DNA from: Microbacterium enclense
GTDB lineage: Bacteria; Actinomycetota; Actinomycetes; Actinomycetales; Microbacteriaceae
Direction: 5' to 3'
DNA: 64,000 nucleotides
Assembly: GCA_038182865.1 (NCBI GenBank)
Contig: CP116226.1
Coordinates: forward strand, 1,612,001-1,676,000
The notes under the pieces are model-generated. The model had not been told where the DNA came from. It saw only the letters and a list, made by a program, of their open reading frames with translations, and made no database searches. The first letter of the stretch is position 1. Every line of letters begins with the position of its first letter. Position numbers and translations under genes: made by a program. Positions 41,201-49,687 of the stretch are shown one piece after another.

Positions 41201-42129
41201 GGTTCGCACGCGCCACGGGGCGCCGCCTGCTCGAGGTCGGCATCGTCTTCCTCGGCGTCACCTTCATCATCTACGCGATGGTGTGGGCGCTTCCGGGAGA
41301 TCCGATCGCGGCTCTCGGCGGTGACCGCCCGCTCCCACCCGCGGTGGTCGCCGAACTTCGTCGTCAGTTCCACCTCGACGATCCTCTGTTCCTGCAGTAC
41401 CTGCGCTACCTCGGCGGTCTGTTCACGGGCGACCTGGGCACCACCTTCGACGGCGTGCCGGTGGCCGACCGGATGGCGGCGCGCTGGCCGGTGACGATCA
41501 CGCTGGCCCTGACGGCGTGGGTGATCGAGGTCGTCCTCGGGGTGCTCCTGGGCCTCGTGGCGGGATTGCGCAAGAACAGCTGGATCGATCGCGGCGTGCT
41601 CCTGACCACGATCCTGGCGACCTCGATCCCGATCTTCGTCGTCGCGGTGGGGGCACAGCTGATCTTCGGCCTCCAGCTGAAGTGGTTGCCCATCGCCGGG
41701 GCGACCGCGGGATGGCCGACGGCATACATCCTCCCGGCATCGGTGATCGCGATCTTCGGCCTCGCCGCCATCGCGCGCCTCATGCGCGGCAGTGTCATCG
41801 ACACGCTCCAGTCCGACTTCGTGCGGACGCTGCGGGCCAAGGGCGTGCCGCGTCGCACGATCGTGGGTACGCACGTGATGCGCAACTCCGTCGCGCCCGT
41901 CCTCACCTTCGTCGCCATCGACCTGGGGTACCTGCTCGGCGGGGCCGTCGTGGTCGAGGGCGTGTTCAACCTCCCCGGGATCGGGCAGCTGCTGTTCACC
42001 GCCATCCGCACGCACGAGGGGCCTACCGTGGTGGGAGTCGGGACGACGCTGATCCTCATCTTCCTGGCTCTGAGCCTGCTGGTCGACCTCGTCAACTCCG
42101 CCCTCGACCCGAGGATCCGCCATGTCTGA
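41197..42129 (+). CDS. ABC transporter permease, DppB type
   Basis: 310-aa permease with the N-terminal helix LEVGIVFLGVTFIIYAMVWALPGDP, the periplasmic LGGLFTGDLGTTFDGVPV, and EAA-loop TLRAKGVPRRTIVGTHVMRNS. The GTG at 41197 overlaps the carboxypeptidase stop and gives the proper family N-terminus; the longer frame starting at 40279 reads another frame of the carboxypeptidase gene and is rejected. It overlaps the DppC-type gene by 8 nt. Confidence 0.9.
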   Translation: MRFARATGRRLLEVGIVFLGVTFIIYAMVWALPGDPIAALGGDRPLPPAVVAELRRQFHLDDPLFLQYLRYLGGLFTGDLGTTFDGVPVADRMAARWPVTITLALTAWVIEVVLGVLLGLVAGLRKNSWIDRGVLLTTILATSIPIFVVAVGAQLIFGLQLKWLPIAGATAGWPTAYILPASVIAIFGLAAIARLMRGSVIDTLQSDFVRTLRAKGVPRRTIVGTHVMRNSVAPVLTFVAIDLGYLLGGAVVVEGVFNLPGIGQLLFTAIRTHEGPTVVGVGTTLILIFLALSLLVDLVNSALDPRIRHV

Positions 42130-43012
42130 GATGATCGCCGCCACCGCACCCGACCAGCCGATCCTCGTCAGCCGCGGCCTGTGGTCGGTGCTGCGTCGAC
42201 GGGTGACCTTCTGGGCGCCCGTCGTCGTCCTGGCCGTCCTGGGACTGATCGCCATCGCTCCCGGCTCGATCGCGATGCTGTTCGGCGGTGGCGACCCGCG
42301 CGCGTGCGACCTTGTCGACAGCGCCCTGCCGCCCGGCCCGGGTCATCCCTTCGGAACCGACCTGCAGGGGTGCGACATCTACGCGAACGTCGTCTTCGGG
42401 ACTCGCACGTCGCTGTCGATCGGTCTGCTGACCACCGCGCTGTGCCTCGTCGTCGCCATCGTGCTCGGCACCATCGCCGGGTACGCGGGCGGGATCGCCG
42501 ACACGATCATCTCGCGCCTGACCGACGTCTTCCTCGGATTCCCGTTCATCCTGGGCGCGATCATCGTGCTGAACAGCCTCGGCAAGCCCGACCCCGTGCT
42601 CGTCTCGCTGGTCCTCGCCTTCTTCTCCTGGCCCACCATGGCCCGGCTCGTACGGGGTGCCGTGCGCAGCGTCCGCGGAACGGACTACGTTCGCGCGGCA
42701 TCGGTCATCGGGCTGTCGCCCGTGCAGATCGTCCTCCGCCACGTGCTTCCCAACGCGATCGGACCCGTGCTCGCCATCGCCGCCACCTTCGTCGGGAGCG
42801 TCATCGTCGCCGAGTCGACACTGACCTTCCTGGGGGTGGGGCTGCGCGCCCCGACGATCTCGTGGGGCCTGCAGCTGGCGAACGCGCAGTCGTACGTCGG
42901 CACGGCCCCCCACATGCTCCTGTTCCCCGCGCTCTTCCTCAGCATCACCGTGCTGGCGCTCATCACCCTGGGCGACACCGTGCGCGACGCCCTCGACCCG
43001 AAAGGACGCTGA
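42122..43012 (+). CDS. ABC transporter permease, DppC type
   Basis: 296-aa permease. FGTDLQGCDIYANVVFGTRTSLSIG replaces the common GTDxxGRD signature (QGCD instead of GRD), followed by RLTDVFLGFPFILGAI and EAA-loop AASVIGLSPVQIVLRHVLPN. Two cysteines (CDLVDSALPPG and QGCD) in the periplasmic part may form a disulfide. Forms the channel with the DppB-type subunit. Confidence 0.9.
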   Translation: MSEMIAATAPDQPILVSRGLWSVLRRRVTFWAPVVVLAVLGLIAIAPGSIAMLFGGGDPRACDLVDSALPPGPGHPFGTDLQGCDIYANVVFGTRTSLSIGLLTTALCLVVAIVLGTIAGYAGGIADTIISRLTDVFLGFPFILGAIIVLNSLGKPDPVLVSLVLAFFSWPTMARLVRGAVRSVRGTDYVRAASVIGLSPVQIVLRHVLPNAIGPVLAIAATFVGSVIVAESTLTFLGVGLRAPTISWGLQLANAQSYVGTAPHMLLFPALFLSITVLALITLGDTVRDALDPKGR

Positions 43013-43014
43013 CC

Positions 43015-44541
43015 GTGTCGACCCCTTCCTCCGCCCCCGCCGCGACGCTGACCGACGCCACCGCCCCGGACGCCCCCGCCACCGCGCTCGGGTCCGCGTC
43101 GACGCTCGGGGACACCGCGGCGACATCGGAAGCCGTGGCCGCCCGGCGCGACGCCCTCCTCCGCGCGGGCGCCGCCTACGTCGCCCAGTGGATCGGCTTC
43201 CAGCACGAGCTGCGGGGGGTCCCCGGCATCCAGGTCGCGATCCGCCACCGCGGCGAGCTGCTGCTCGACGAGGCCTGGGGTGTCGCGAACGCCGCGACGT
43301 CGGAGCCCCTGACCACGCAGCACCTCTTCCGCATCGCCTCCCACTCCAAGACGTTCACCGCGACGGCCGTCCTGCAGCTGGTCGAGAGCGGTGCGCTGCG
43401 CCTCGACGACCCGCTGTCGCGATGGCTGCCCGACCTGGCGGATGCCGAGGTGGGCGGAGTCACCGTGCGCGAGCTCCTCGGGCACCAGGGCGGCGTCATC
43501 CGCGACGGCGTCGTGGCCGACTTCTGGCAGCGCGGGTTGCCCTTCCCCGACCGGGCCGAGATCCTCCGCATGGCGGCGGAGGAGGGGCGGGTGTTCGCCC
43601 CGAACGAGCACTTCAAGTACTCCAACGTCGGGTACTCGCTGCTGGGCCTCGTGATCGAGGCGGCGGCGGGGGTCTCGTACGCGCACTACGTCGTCGACAA
43701 CATCGTGCGACCGCTCGGGCTCGATGATCTCGGACCCGAATGGGATGCCGACCGCGCCGACGACTTCGCCGCCGGTCACAGCGCGGCGCTCCAGGCGGGC
43801 GCGCCGCGGCGCGTGATCCCGCACGTCGACACGCGCGCCATGGCGGCGGCGACCGGATGGTTCGGCACCGCGCGAGACCTGTCGGCGTACCTCGCCGCGC
43901 ACACCCCCGGCGACGACACGCTCGTCTCGGACGCGTCGAAGCGGCTGCTGCAGCGGCGGGAGTCCGACATCGAGCACGCCGGCGTCCTGCGGCACTACGG
44001 GCTCGGCTTCGACGTGCGCGACCTCGACGGCGTGGCACTCATCGGCCACAGCGGGGGCTACCCCGGCCATATCACGCGCACGTGGCTCGACCTCGACGAC
44101 GACATCGTCGTGAGCGTGCTGACCAACGCCATCGACGGGCCCGCCGATGTGCTCGCGACGGGGGCCGTCGGCATCCTGCGCCTGGCCCTCGCCCACCTCG
44201 ACCGCGAGCCGGGCGAGGCCGAGATCACGGGGCGCTTCGCGAGCATGTGGAGCGTAGCCGACCTCGTCGACCTCGGTGGTGCCACCGTGGTGCTGCACCC
44301 GGCCGACCCCGATCCGGCCCGCTCCGCCGAGGTGCTCGACGTCGACGCCGACGGTGCCCTGCGTCTGCCGGCGCGCGCGAGCTTCGGGGCGAGCGGAGAG
44401 CCCGTGAGCGTGGAGCGAGATGCCGCGGGCGAGGTCGTCTCGATCCGGTTGAGTGGCATGTCGATGTGGCCCTTCGACCGCTATCGCTACGCTCTGTCGA
44501 CGGAGCAGCCGTCGGAGCTGCTGAAGGGGATGGCCCTGTGA
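43015..44541 (+). CDS. Serine beta-lactamase-like hydrolase / D-aminopeptidase family
   Basis: 508-aa penicillin-binding-fold hydrolase. SxxK is Ser109-H-S-Lys112, the Tyr motif is YSNVGYSLLG and the third motif HSGGYPGH, as in class C beta-lactamases, DD-peptidases and D-aminopeptidases. A C-terminal domain of about 130 residues resembles the extra beta domain of such enzymes. No signal peptide is seen after the Ala/Thr-rich N-terminus, so it is probably cytoplasmic. GTG 43015 has AAAGGA 8 nt upstream. Beside an M14 enzyme and peptide importer it may release D-amino acids or open cyclic/ester-linked peptides (inference). Confidence 0.85.
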   Translation: MSTPSSAPAATLTDATAPDAPATALGSASTLGDTAATSEAVAARRDALLRAGAAYVAQWIGFQHELRGVPGIQVAIRHRGELLLDEAWGVANAATSEPLTTQHLFRIASHSKTFTATAVLQLVESGALRLDDPLSRWLPDLADAEVGGVTVRELLGHQGGVIRDGVVADFWQRGLPFPDRAEILRMAAEEGRVFAPNEHFKYSNVGYSLLGLVIEAAAGVSYAHYVVDNIVRPLGLDDLGPEWDADRADDFAAGHSAALQAGAPRRVIPHVDTRAMAAATGWFGTARDLSAYLAAHTPGDDTLVSDASKRLLQRRESDIEHAGVLRHYGLGFDVRDLDGVALIGHSGGYPGHITRTWLDLDDDIVVSVLTNAIDGPADVLATGAVGILRLALAHLDREPGEAEITGRFASMWSVADLVDLGGATVVLHPADPDPARSAEVLDVDADGALRLPARASFGASGEPVSVERDAAGEVVSIRLSGMSMWPFDRYRYALSTEQPSELLKGMAL

Positions 44542-45125
44542 CGGATGCCGAACGCCGCACGCCCGCTGACGCTCCCGCCGGCGTGCTCGACGAGGCCGTG
44601 AGCGCGTTCGTGGAGGACTTCGCGTACGCGTGGGGCGCCGCGGGCAACCCGCGAATGGAGGGGCGTGTGCTCGCGCTGCTGCTGATCGTCGACGAGCCGT
44701 ACCTCTCCTCGGCCCGCATCGCCGATCTGCTGCAGGCGAGCGCCGGCGCGGTGTCGATGTCGACCCGGGCCCTGGTGAACCTCGGCTTCCTCAAGAGGCA
44801 CGCCATCCCGGGCGATCGCAGCCACTACTTCCGCACCGAGGACGACGTCTGGGGCGGCTTCCTCGCCGGCGAGCGCGACTATGTCCGCCGTATCAACTCG
44901 ACCCTGGAGTTCGGTCTCGACGTGCTCCCCGAGGACGCGTCGCGGCCGCGGACGCGCCTGACCAACGCCCTGCGCTACATGACGTGGCTCGTCGGGCACC
45001 ACCGCAAGATGCTGGCCGAATGGCAGGAGTACCGCGACAGCACCCTCGCCGCCGACGCGACCGCCGCAGCTCCCGAGGCGACCGCGACGCCCGCCGACGC
45101 CCCCGACCGGGAGCCGGGCTCGTGA
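44538..45125 (+). CDS. GbsR/MarR-type transcriptional regulator
   Basis: 195-aa regulator with the GbsR-like winged helix: PRMEGRVLALLLIVDEPYLSSARIADLLQASAGAVSMSTRALVNLGFLKRHAIPGDRSHYFR. The C-terminal helices and a low-complexity Ala/Pro tail follow. It overlaps both neighbours by 4 nt inside the importer operon, so it probably autoregulates this operon, perhaps at the inverted repeat near 38108. The longer frame from 43740 is a shadow of the hydrolase. Confidence 0.85.
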   Translation: MTDAERRTPADAPAGVLDEAVSAFVEDFAYAWGAAGNPRMEGRVLALLLIVDEPYLSSARIADLLQASAGAVSMSTRALVNLGFLKRHAIPGDRSHYFRTEDDVWGGFLAGERDYVRRINSTLEFGLDVLPEDASRPRTRLTNALRYMTWLVGHHRKMLAEWQEYRDSTLAADATAAAPEATATPADAPDREPGS

Positions 45126-46744
45126 CTGCGCCCGTCCTGGAGGTCACCGGGCTCGAGGTCGTCTTCGACGTCGGAGGCGAAGACGTCGTCGCCGTCTCGG
45201 GACTCGACCTGACGGTCGGCCGCGGCGAGATCGTCGCGCTCGTGGGCGAGTCGGGCTCGGGCAAGAGCGTCAGCGCTCTCGCCCTCGTGGGGCTGCTGCC
45301 CGAGCGGGCGCGCGTGCGCGGCACCGCGCTGTTCGCAGGCGTCGACCTTCTCGCGCTCGACGAGAACCGCTTGAACGCGATCCGCGGCTCGCGCATCGCG
45401 GTCGTCTTCCAGGACCCGATGAACGCCCTCGACCCCGTCTTCCCCATCGGTCATCAGATCGACGAGGTGCTGCGCGTGCACCGACCCGCGATGGATCGCG
45501 CCGCTCGGCGGGCCCGCGTGGTGGAGCTGCTGACGATGGTGGAGATCCCGGATGCCGCCGCCCGCGTGCGCTCGTATCCGCACCAGCTGTCGGGGGGTCA
45601 AGCCCAGCGCGTCATGATCGCGATGGCCCTGGCCTGCGACCCGGAGCTGATCATCGCCGACGAGCCGACGACCGCGCTCGACGTCACCGTGCAGCGCGAG
45701 GTGCTCGACGTGATGCGGCGGCTGCGCGAGCGCACCGGCACCGCCATGCTGCTCATCACGCACGACATGGGAGTGGTCGCCGACATGGCCGACAGCGTCG
45801 TGGTGCTGCGTCGTGGCGAGGTGCAAGAACGCGCCGACGTGCAGCGCATCTTCGACGCACCGTCGGCGCCGTACACGCGCGAGCTGCTGTCCGCCGTTCC
45901 GCGCCTGGGCACGTCGGAGCGCATCGGGGCGGAAGCGGAAGGAGAGCCCGTGCTCGACGTGGAGGGGCTGACGGTCGTCTACGGGCGCGGGACGCGAGCC
46001 CTCACGGCCGTCGACGATGTGAGCCTCCGGATCGCTCGCGGGCACACGACGGCTCTCGTGGGCGAGTCGGGATCGGGTAAGAGCACCATCGGCATGTGCG
46101 CGTTGGGGCTTGCCCCGATCACCTCGGGTCGCGTGCTCATCGACGGCGTCGATCTTCGCACCGCCCGCCGCGCGGAGTCGCTCGCGGTCAAGAGGTCGGT
46201 CGGCGTCGTGTTCCAGAACTCCACAGCGGCACTCGACCCCCGCATGAGTATCGGGGCCTCGATCGCCGAGCCGCTGCGGGCGCACACGTCGCTCTCGGCA
46301 CGCGAGCGGGAGGCGCGGGTCGCCGCGCTGCTGTCGGACGTCGAGCTCCCGGCATCCTGGGCCGGCCGCTTTCCGCATGAGCTGTCGGGCGGTCAGCGGC
46401 AGCGCGTCGCGATCGCGCGGGCCATCGCGCTCGAGCCGCGGCTGCTGGTGGCCGACGAGCCGACGTCGGCGCTCGACGTGTCGGTGCAGGCGACCGTCCT
46501 CGACCTGGTGCGTCGGCTGCAGCAGGAGCTGCGGTTCGCGTGCCTGTTCATCAGCCACGACCTCGCGGTCGTCGATCAGCTGAGCGACCGGGTCGTCGTG
46601 CTCCAACGCGGCCGGATCGTTGAGGAGGGGACGCGCCGCGAGGTGCTCACCTCCCCGCGCGAGGAGTACACGCGGGCGCTCATCGCCGCCGTCCCCGTCC
46701 CCGATCCGCGCGAGCAGGCGAGGCGTCGCTCCGCCGCCGCCTGA
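45122..46744 (+). CDS. Fused DppD-DppF double ATPase of the peptide importer
   Basis: 540-aa protein with two complete ABC domains. Domain 1 has Walker A GESGSGKS (~residue 42), signature LSGGQAQRVMIAMA and Walker B ELIIADEPTTALD; domain 2 has Walker A GESGSGKS (~residue 315), signature LSGGQRQRVAIARA and Walker B RLLVADEPTSALD. It ends PREEYTRALIAAVP, the oligopeptide C-terminal motif. One chain replaces the separate DppD and DppF of the first importer (14032-15746). It overlaps the regulator gene by 4 nt and closes the operon. Confidence 0.92.
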   Translation: MTAPVLEVTGLEVVFDVGGEDVVAVSGLDLTVGRGEIVALVGESGSGKSVSALALVGLLPERARVRGTALFAGVDLLALDENRLNAIRGSRIAVVFQDPMNALDPVFPIGHQIDEVLRVHRPAMDRAARRARVVELLTMVEIPDAAARVRSYPHQLSGGQAQRVMIAMALACDPELIIADEPTTALDVTVQREVLDVMRRLRERTGTAMLLITHDMGVVADMADSVVVLRRGEVQERADVQRIFDAPSAPYTRELLSAVPRLGTSERIGAEAEGEPVLDVEGLTVVYGRGTRALTAVDDVSLRIARGHTTALVGESGSGKSTIGMCALGLAPITSGRVLIDGVDLRTARRAESLAVKRSVGVVFQNSTAALDPRMSIGASIAEPLRAHTSLSAREREARVAALLSDVELPASWAGRFPHELSGGQRQRVAIARAIALEPRLLVADEPTSALDVSVQATVLDLVRRLQQELRFACLFISHDLAVVDQLSDRVVVLQRGRIVEEGTRREVLTSPREEYTRALIAAVPVPDPREQARRRSAAA

Positions 46745-46763
46745 GATCCCGCGCCCCGCGCGC

Positions 46764-48137
46764 TCAGTGGTGGAAACCCGGGCCCGTGCCCTCCATGGGC
46801 ATCGGGGATTGCAGCTTGTCGAGATAGGCGACCTCGGTGCGGATGTCGTCCAGCAGATCGTCAGCGAGGTCGAGGCTCAGCCCCGCGCGCACGACGATCC
46901 GTTGCACCGTGCGCTCGGACATGTCGTCGGGCAGCGGGTAGGCCGGCACGAGCCAGCCGTGCATGCGCAGCCGGTCGGACAGGTGGTACAGGTTCCAGTT
47001 CTCGGTGTACCCGGAACGCATGCGCCACGCGAACACCGGCAGGTCGCTGCCGTCGCTCACCAGCTCGAACGGCCCCATCGCGCCGATCCCGTGCGAGAGG
47101 TGCAGCGCGACCTTCTGCAGACCCCGCTGCACGGTGGCGTAGCCCTCGAAGCCCAGGCGGAGGAACAGGTAGAACTGCAGCAGCACCTGGGCTCCGGGGC
47201 GTGAGAAGTTCAGCGCGAAGGTCGGCATGTCGCCGCCGAGGTAGCTCACGCGGAACACGAGGTCTTCCGGCAGCCACCTCTCCTCGCGCCAGACGATCCA
47301 TCCCACCCCGGGGTACACGCCGCCGTACTTGTGGCCCGACGTCGAGATGGAGTGCACGCGCTCGAGGCGGAAGTCCCACACCAGCTCGGGCCGCAGGAAC
47401 GGCGCGACCATCGCGCCCGAGGCGCCGTCGACGTGGATCGCGATGTCGAGTCCGGTGGCCTGCTCGATGGCATCCAGAGCCTCGGAGATGGATGCCACGG
47501 GCTCGTACGCCCCCGTGTAGGTCACCCCGAGGATCGCGACGACGCCGATCGTGTTCTCATCGACGTAGTCGGCGAGGTCGTGGCCGTCGAAGACGGGGTG
47601 CTCGTCGGTGACGGGGATGTACCGGGCCTCGACATCCCAGTAGTTGCAGAACTTCTCCCAGCACACCTGTACCGCGCTGCTCATGACGAGGTTGGGCTTC
47701 TCGGTCGAGGCCCCCGCGGCGCGGCGGGCGTGCTGCCAGCGGCGCTTGAGCGCGAGTCCGCCGAGCATGCAGGCCTCCGAGGAGCCGATCGTGGAGGTGC
47801 CCGCCGCGCCGTCGACGGCCGGGGCGTGCCAGAGGTCGGCGAGCATGCGCCAGCACGTGCGCTCGATCTCGGCGGTGCGCGGATACTCGTCCTTGTCGAT
47901 CATGTTCTTGTCGTACGCGTCGGCGTAGAGCCGGTCGGCGTGCTCGTCCATCCAGGTGCTGACGAAGGTCGCGAGGTTCATGCGCGCGTTGCCGTCGAGC
48001 ATCATCTCGTCGTGCACGATCTGATACGCCGTCTCGGGGAGCTCCGGGGTGCGCGGGAAGCGGTCGCGCGGGCGGCGAGAGGCCTCTCCGGCGCAGTCGA
48101 AGACGGGCGTCAGAGCGTCGTCGGATCGGTGGGTCAT
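46764..48137 (-). CDS. gadB: Glutamate decarboxylase
   Basis: PLP-dependent group II decarboxylase of 457 aa. PLP-lysine is Lys270 in STSGHKYGG, with HVDGASGAMVAPF (Asp and Ala of the cofactor site), GSSEACMLGGLALKRRW, and the C-terminal YPLPDDMSERTVQRIVVRAGLS. It converts glutamate to GABA with proton consumption, supporting acid resistance. The start ATG 48137 has GAGGGAGG upstream. The C-terminus is slightly short and ends GPGFHH, matching the usual GadB C-terminal His region. No glutamate/GABA antiporter gene is adjacent. Confidence 0.94.
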   Translation of the reverse strand: MTHRSDDALTPVFDCAGEASRRPRDRFPRTPELPETAYQIVHDEMMLDGNARMNLATFVSTWMDEHADRLYADAYDKNMIDKDEYPRTAEIERTCWRMLADLWHAPAVDGAAGTSTIGSSEACMLGGLALKRRWQHARRAAGASTEKPNLVMSSAVQVCWEKFCNYWDVEARYIPVTDEHPVFDGHDLADYVDENTIGVVAILGVTYTGAYEPVASISEALDAIEQATGLDIAIHVDGASGAMVAPFLRPELVWDFRLERVHSISTSGHKYGGVYPGVGWIVWREERWLPEDLVFRVSYLGGDMPTFALNFSRPGAQVLLQFYLFLRLGFEGYATVQRGLQKVALHLSHGIGAMGPFELVSDGSDLPVFAWRMRSGYTENWNLYHLSDRLRMHGWLVPAYPLPDDMSERTVQRIVVRAGLSLDLADDLLDDIRTEVAYLDKLQSPMPMEGTGPGFHH

Positions 48138-48236
48138 GGGGGTGGCCTCCCTCGTGGCGGCGCCGATGGCGCGCTCGCACCGAGCCTGACAGAACGCCGG
48201 TCCGGATGCCACGGCCCCGGTGTCGGCGGTCGGGTC

Positions 48237-48242
48237 TAGCGT
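48237..48242 (+). promoter_or_regulatory. Possible leaderless -10 element of the aldo/keto reductase gene
   Basis: TAGCGT ends 6 nt before ATG 48249. The intervening ggaggg is too close to the ATG to be an ideal ribosome-binding site. Confidence 0.4.
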
Positions 48243-48248
48243 GGAGGG

Positions 48249-49262
48249 ATGGTCGGTTATCGCTACCTCGGAAACAGTGGATTCAGGATCTCGGAGATCA
48301 CCCTCGGCAACTGGGTGACCCACGGCTCGCAGGTCGGTGACGACGCCGCGATCAAGACCGTGCACGCCGCTCTCGACGCGGGCATCACGACGTTCGACAC
48401 CGCCGACACGTACGCCAACACGGCGGCCGAGACGGTGCTCGGCCAGGCCCTCGAGGGGCAGCGGCGCGAGTCGCTCGAGATCTTCACGAAGGTGTACTTC
48501 CCCACCGGCCCGATGGGCCCGAACGACACCGGACTCAGCCGCAAGCACATCCTGGACTCGATCAACGGGTCGCTGAAGCGCCTCGGCACCGACTACGTCG
48601 ATCTCTACCAGGCGCACCGCTTCGACTACGAGACCCCGTTGGAGGAGACGTTCCAGGCGTTCGCCGACGTCGTCCGACAGGGCAAGGCACTCTACATCGG
48701 CGTGTCCGAGTGGACCGCCGAGCAGTTGCGCGAGGGGCACGCGCTCGCGAAGCAGCTCGGCATCCAGCTCATCTCGAACCAGCCGCAGTACTCGATGCTG
48801 TGGCGCGTGATCGAGGGCAAGGTCGTGCCGGCAAGCGAAGAGCTCGGCATCTCGCAGATCGTCTGGTCGCCCATGGCCCAGGGCGTGTTGAGCGGCAAGT
48901 ACCTGCCCGGCCAGCCGGTGCCCGAGGGCTCTCGCGCGACCGACGAGAAGAGCGGCGCGAACTTCATCAAGCGGTTCCTGAACGACGACACCCTCGAGGC
49001 CGTGCAGCGACTCAAGCCCATCGCCGACGAGGCGGGGCTCGCCATGCCGCAGCTCGCGATCGCGTGGGTGCTGCAGAACCCGAACATCGCCGCGGCCCTG
49101 GTGGGCGCTTCCCGTCCCGAGCAGCTCGCCGACACGGTGAAGGCCTCGGGCGTGACCCTCGATGCCGACACCCTCGCCGCGATTGACGAGGCCCTGGGCG
49201 ACGCGGTGTTCTCCGACCCCGAGAACACGTACGACGTGTCGCCGAAGCAGCGCCTGGTCTGA
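48249..49262 (+). CDS. Aldo/keto reductase, potassium-channel beta-subunit-like
   Basis: 337-aa NADP-dependent oxidoreductase. The catalytic tetrad Asp/Tyr (TFDTADTYAN), Lys (FTKVYF) and His (YQAHRFDY) is complete, and NADP-binding ISNQPQYSML and LVGASRPEQ segments are present. Similar proteins (YghZ/Kv-beta type) reduce methylglyoxal and other aldehydes; a detoxification role is likely. Monocistronic, divergent from gadB. Confidence 0.92.
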   Translation: MVGYRYLGNSGFRISEITLGNWVTHGSQVGDDAAIKTVHAALDAGITTFDTADTYANTAAETVLGQALEGQRRESLEIFTKVYFPTGPMGPNDTGLSRKHILDSINGSLKRLGTDYVDLYQAHRFDYETPLEETFQAFADVVRQGKALYIGVSEWTAEQLREGHALAKQLGIQLISNQPQYSMLWRVIEGKVVPASEELGISQIVWSPMAQGVLSGKYLPGQPVPEGSRATDEKSGANFIKRFLNDDTLEAVQRLKPIADEAGLAMPQLAIAWVLQNPNIAAALVGASRPEQLADTVKASGVTLDADTLAAIDEALGDAVFSDPENTYDVSPKQRLV

Positions 49263-49274
49263 GGCTTTGCGGGG

Positions 49275-49300
49275 CGGGCCGGGCGCGTGCGCCCGGCCCG
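49275..49300 (+). terminator. Terminator of the aldo/keto reductase gene
   Basis: Perfect 12-bp GC stem cgggccgggcgc / gcgcccggcccg with a minimal loop, 13 nt after the stop, followed by ctttcg. Confidence 0.65.
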
Positions 49301-49389
49301 CTTTCGCGTGCCCGGCCGGCGGCGTGTCCGGGCGGCGGGCGGACGGGCCGGAGGTGGGGCGACCCGGCGCGGTGCACCCGTGCGGGCCG

Positions 49390-49467
49390 CGAGGTCACAC
49401 GATCCGCGCGAGATCACACGCAGTTCGCGGCATTTGCGTGTCACGTCGTGCGGATCGTGTGATCTCG
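49390..49467. repeat. Nested 78-nt palindrome
   Basis: Outer arms cgaggtcacacgatccgc (49390-49407) and gcggatcgtgtgatctcg (49450-49467) pair at 17 of 18 positions. Inside, acacgca and tgcgtgt form a second stem, and the word gatcacacg/ggtcacacg recurs. It has the form of a mobile palindromic unit or a cruciform binding site. Confidence 0.7.
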
Positions 49468-49675
49468 GCGCGCGTGAGCGCGGCGGGGCCGGGGGCGCCG
49501 GACGGGCGTGGTGAGACCGCATCGGATCGTCGAAGACGCACGCGATTGAGCCCCAACGAGTGCGGCTTCGACAAACGACTGCGGTCTCGGCGGCGTCTAC
49601 GTCCGGTTCGGACCGTGCGCGCCGGCGCTGGGCTGCGCCTCAGGCGCCGCTCAGGAGAGGGCAGGGATCGCGACG

Positions 49676-49681
49676 TACCCT
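49676..49681 (+). promoter_or_regulatory. Leaderless-type -10 element of the DUF4407 gene
   Basis: TACCCT ends 6 nt before ATG 49688; no ribosome-binding site precedes that ATG. Confidence 0.55.
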
Positions 49682-49687
49682 GTGCGA

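Larger units (their letters stand above)
49263..49687. other. 425-bp intergenic region without a gene
   Basis: It contains the terminator at 49275-49300, a GC-rich stretch, the nested palindrome at 49390-49467, and at its end the -10 element of the DUF4407 gene (49676-49681). Short open frames in this region lack ribosome-binding sites and recognisable features. The part between about 49470 and 49670 holds nothing I can identify. Confidence 0.6.
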
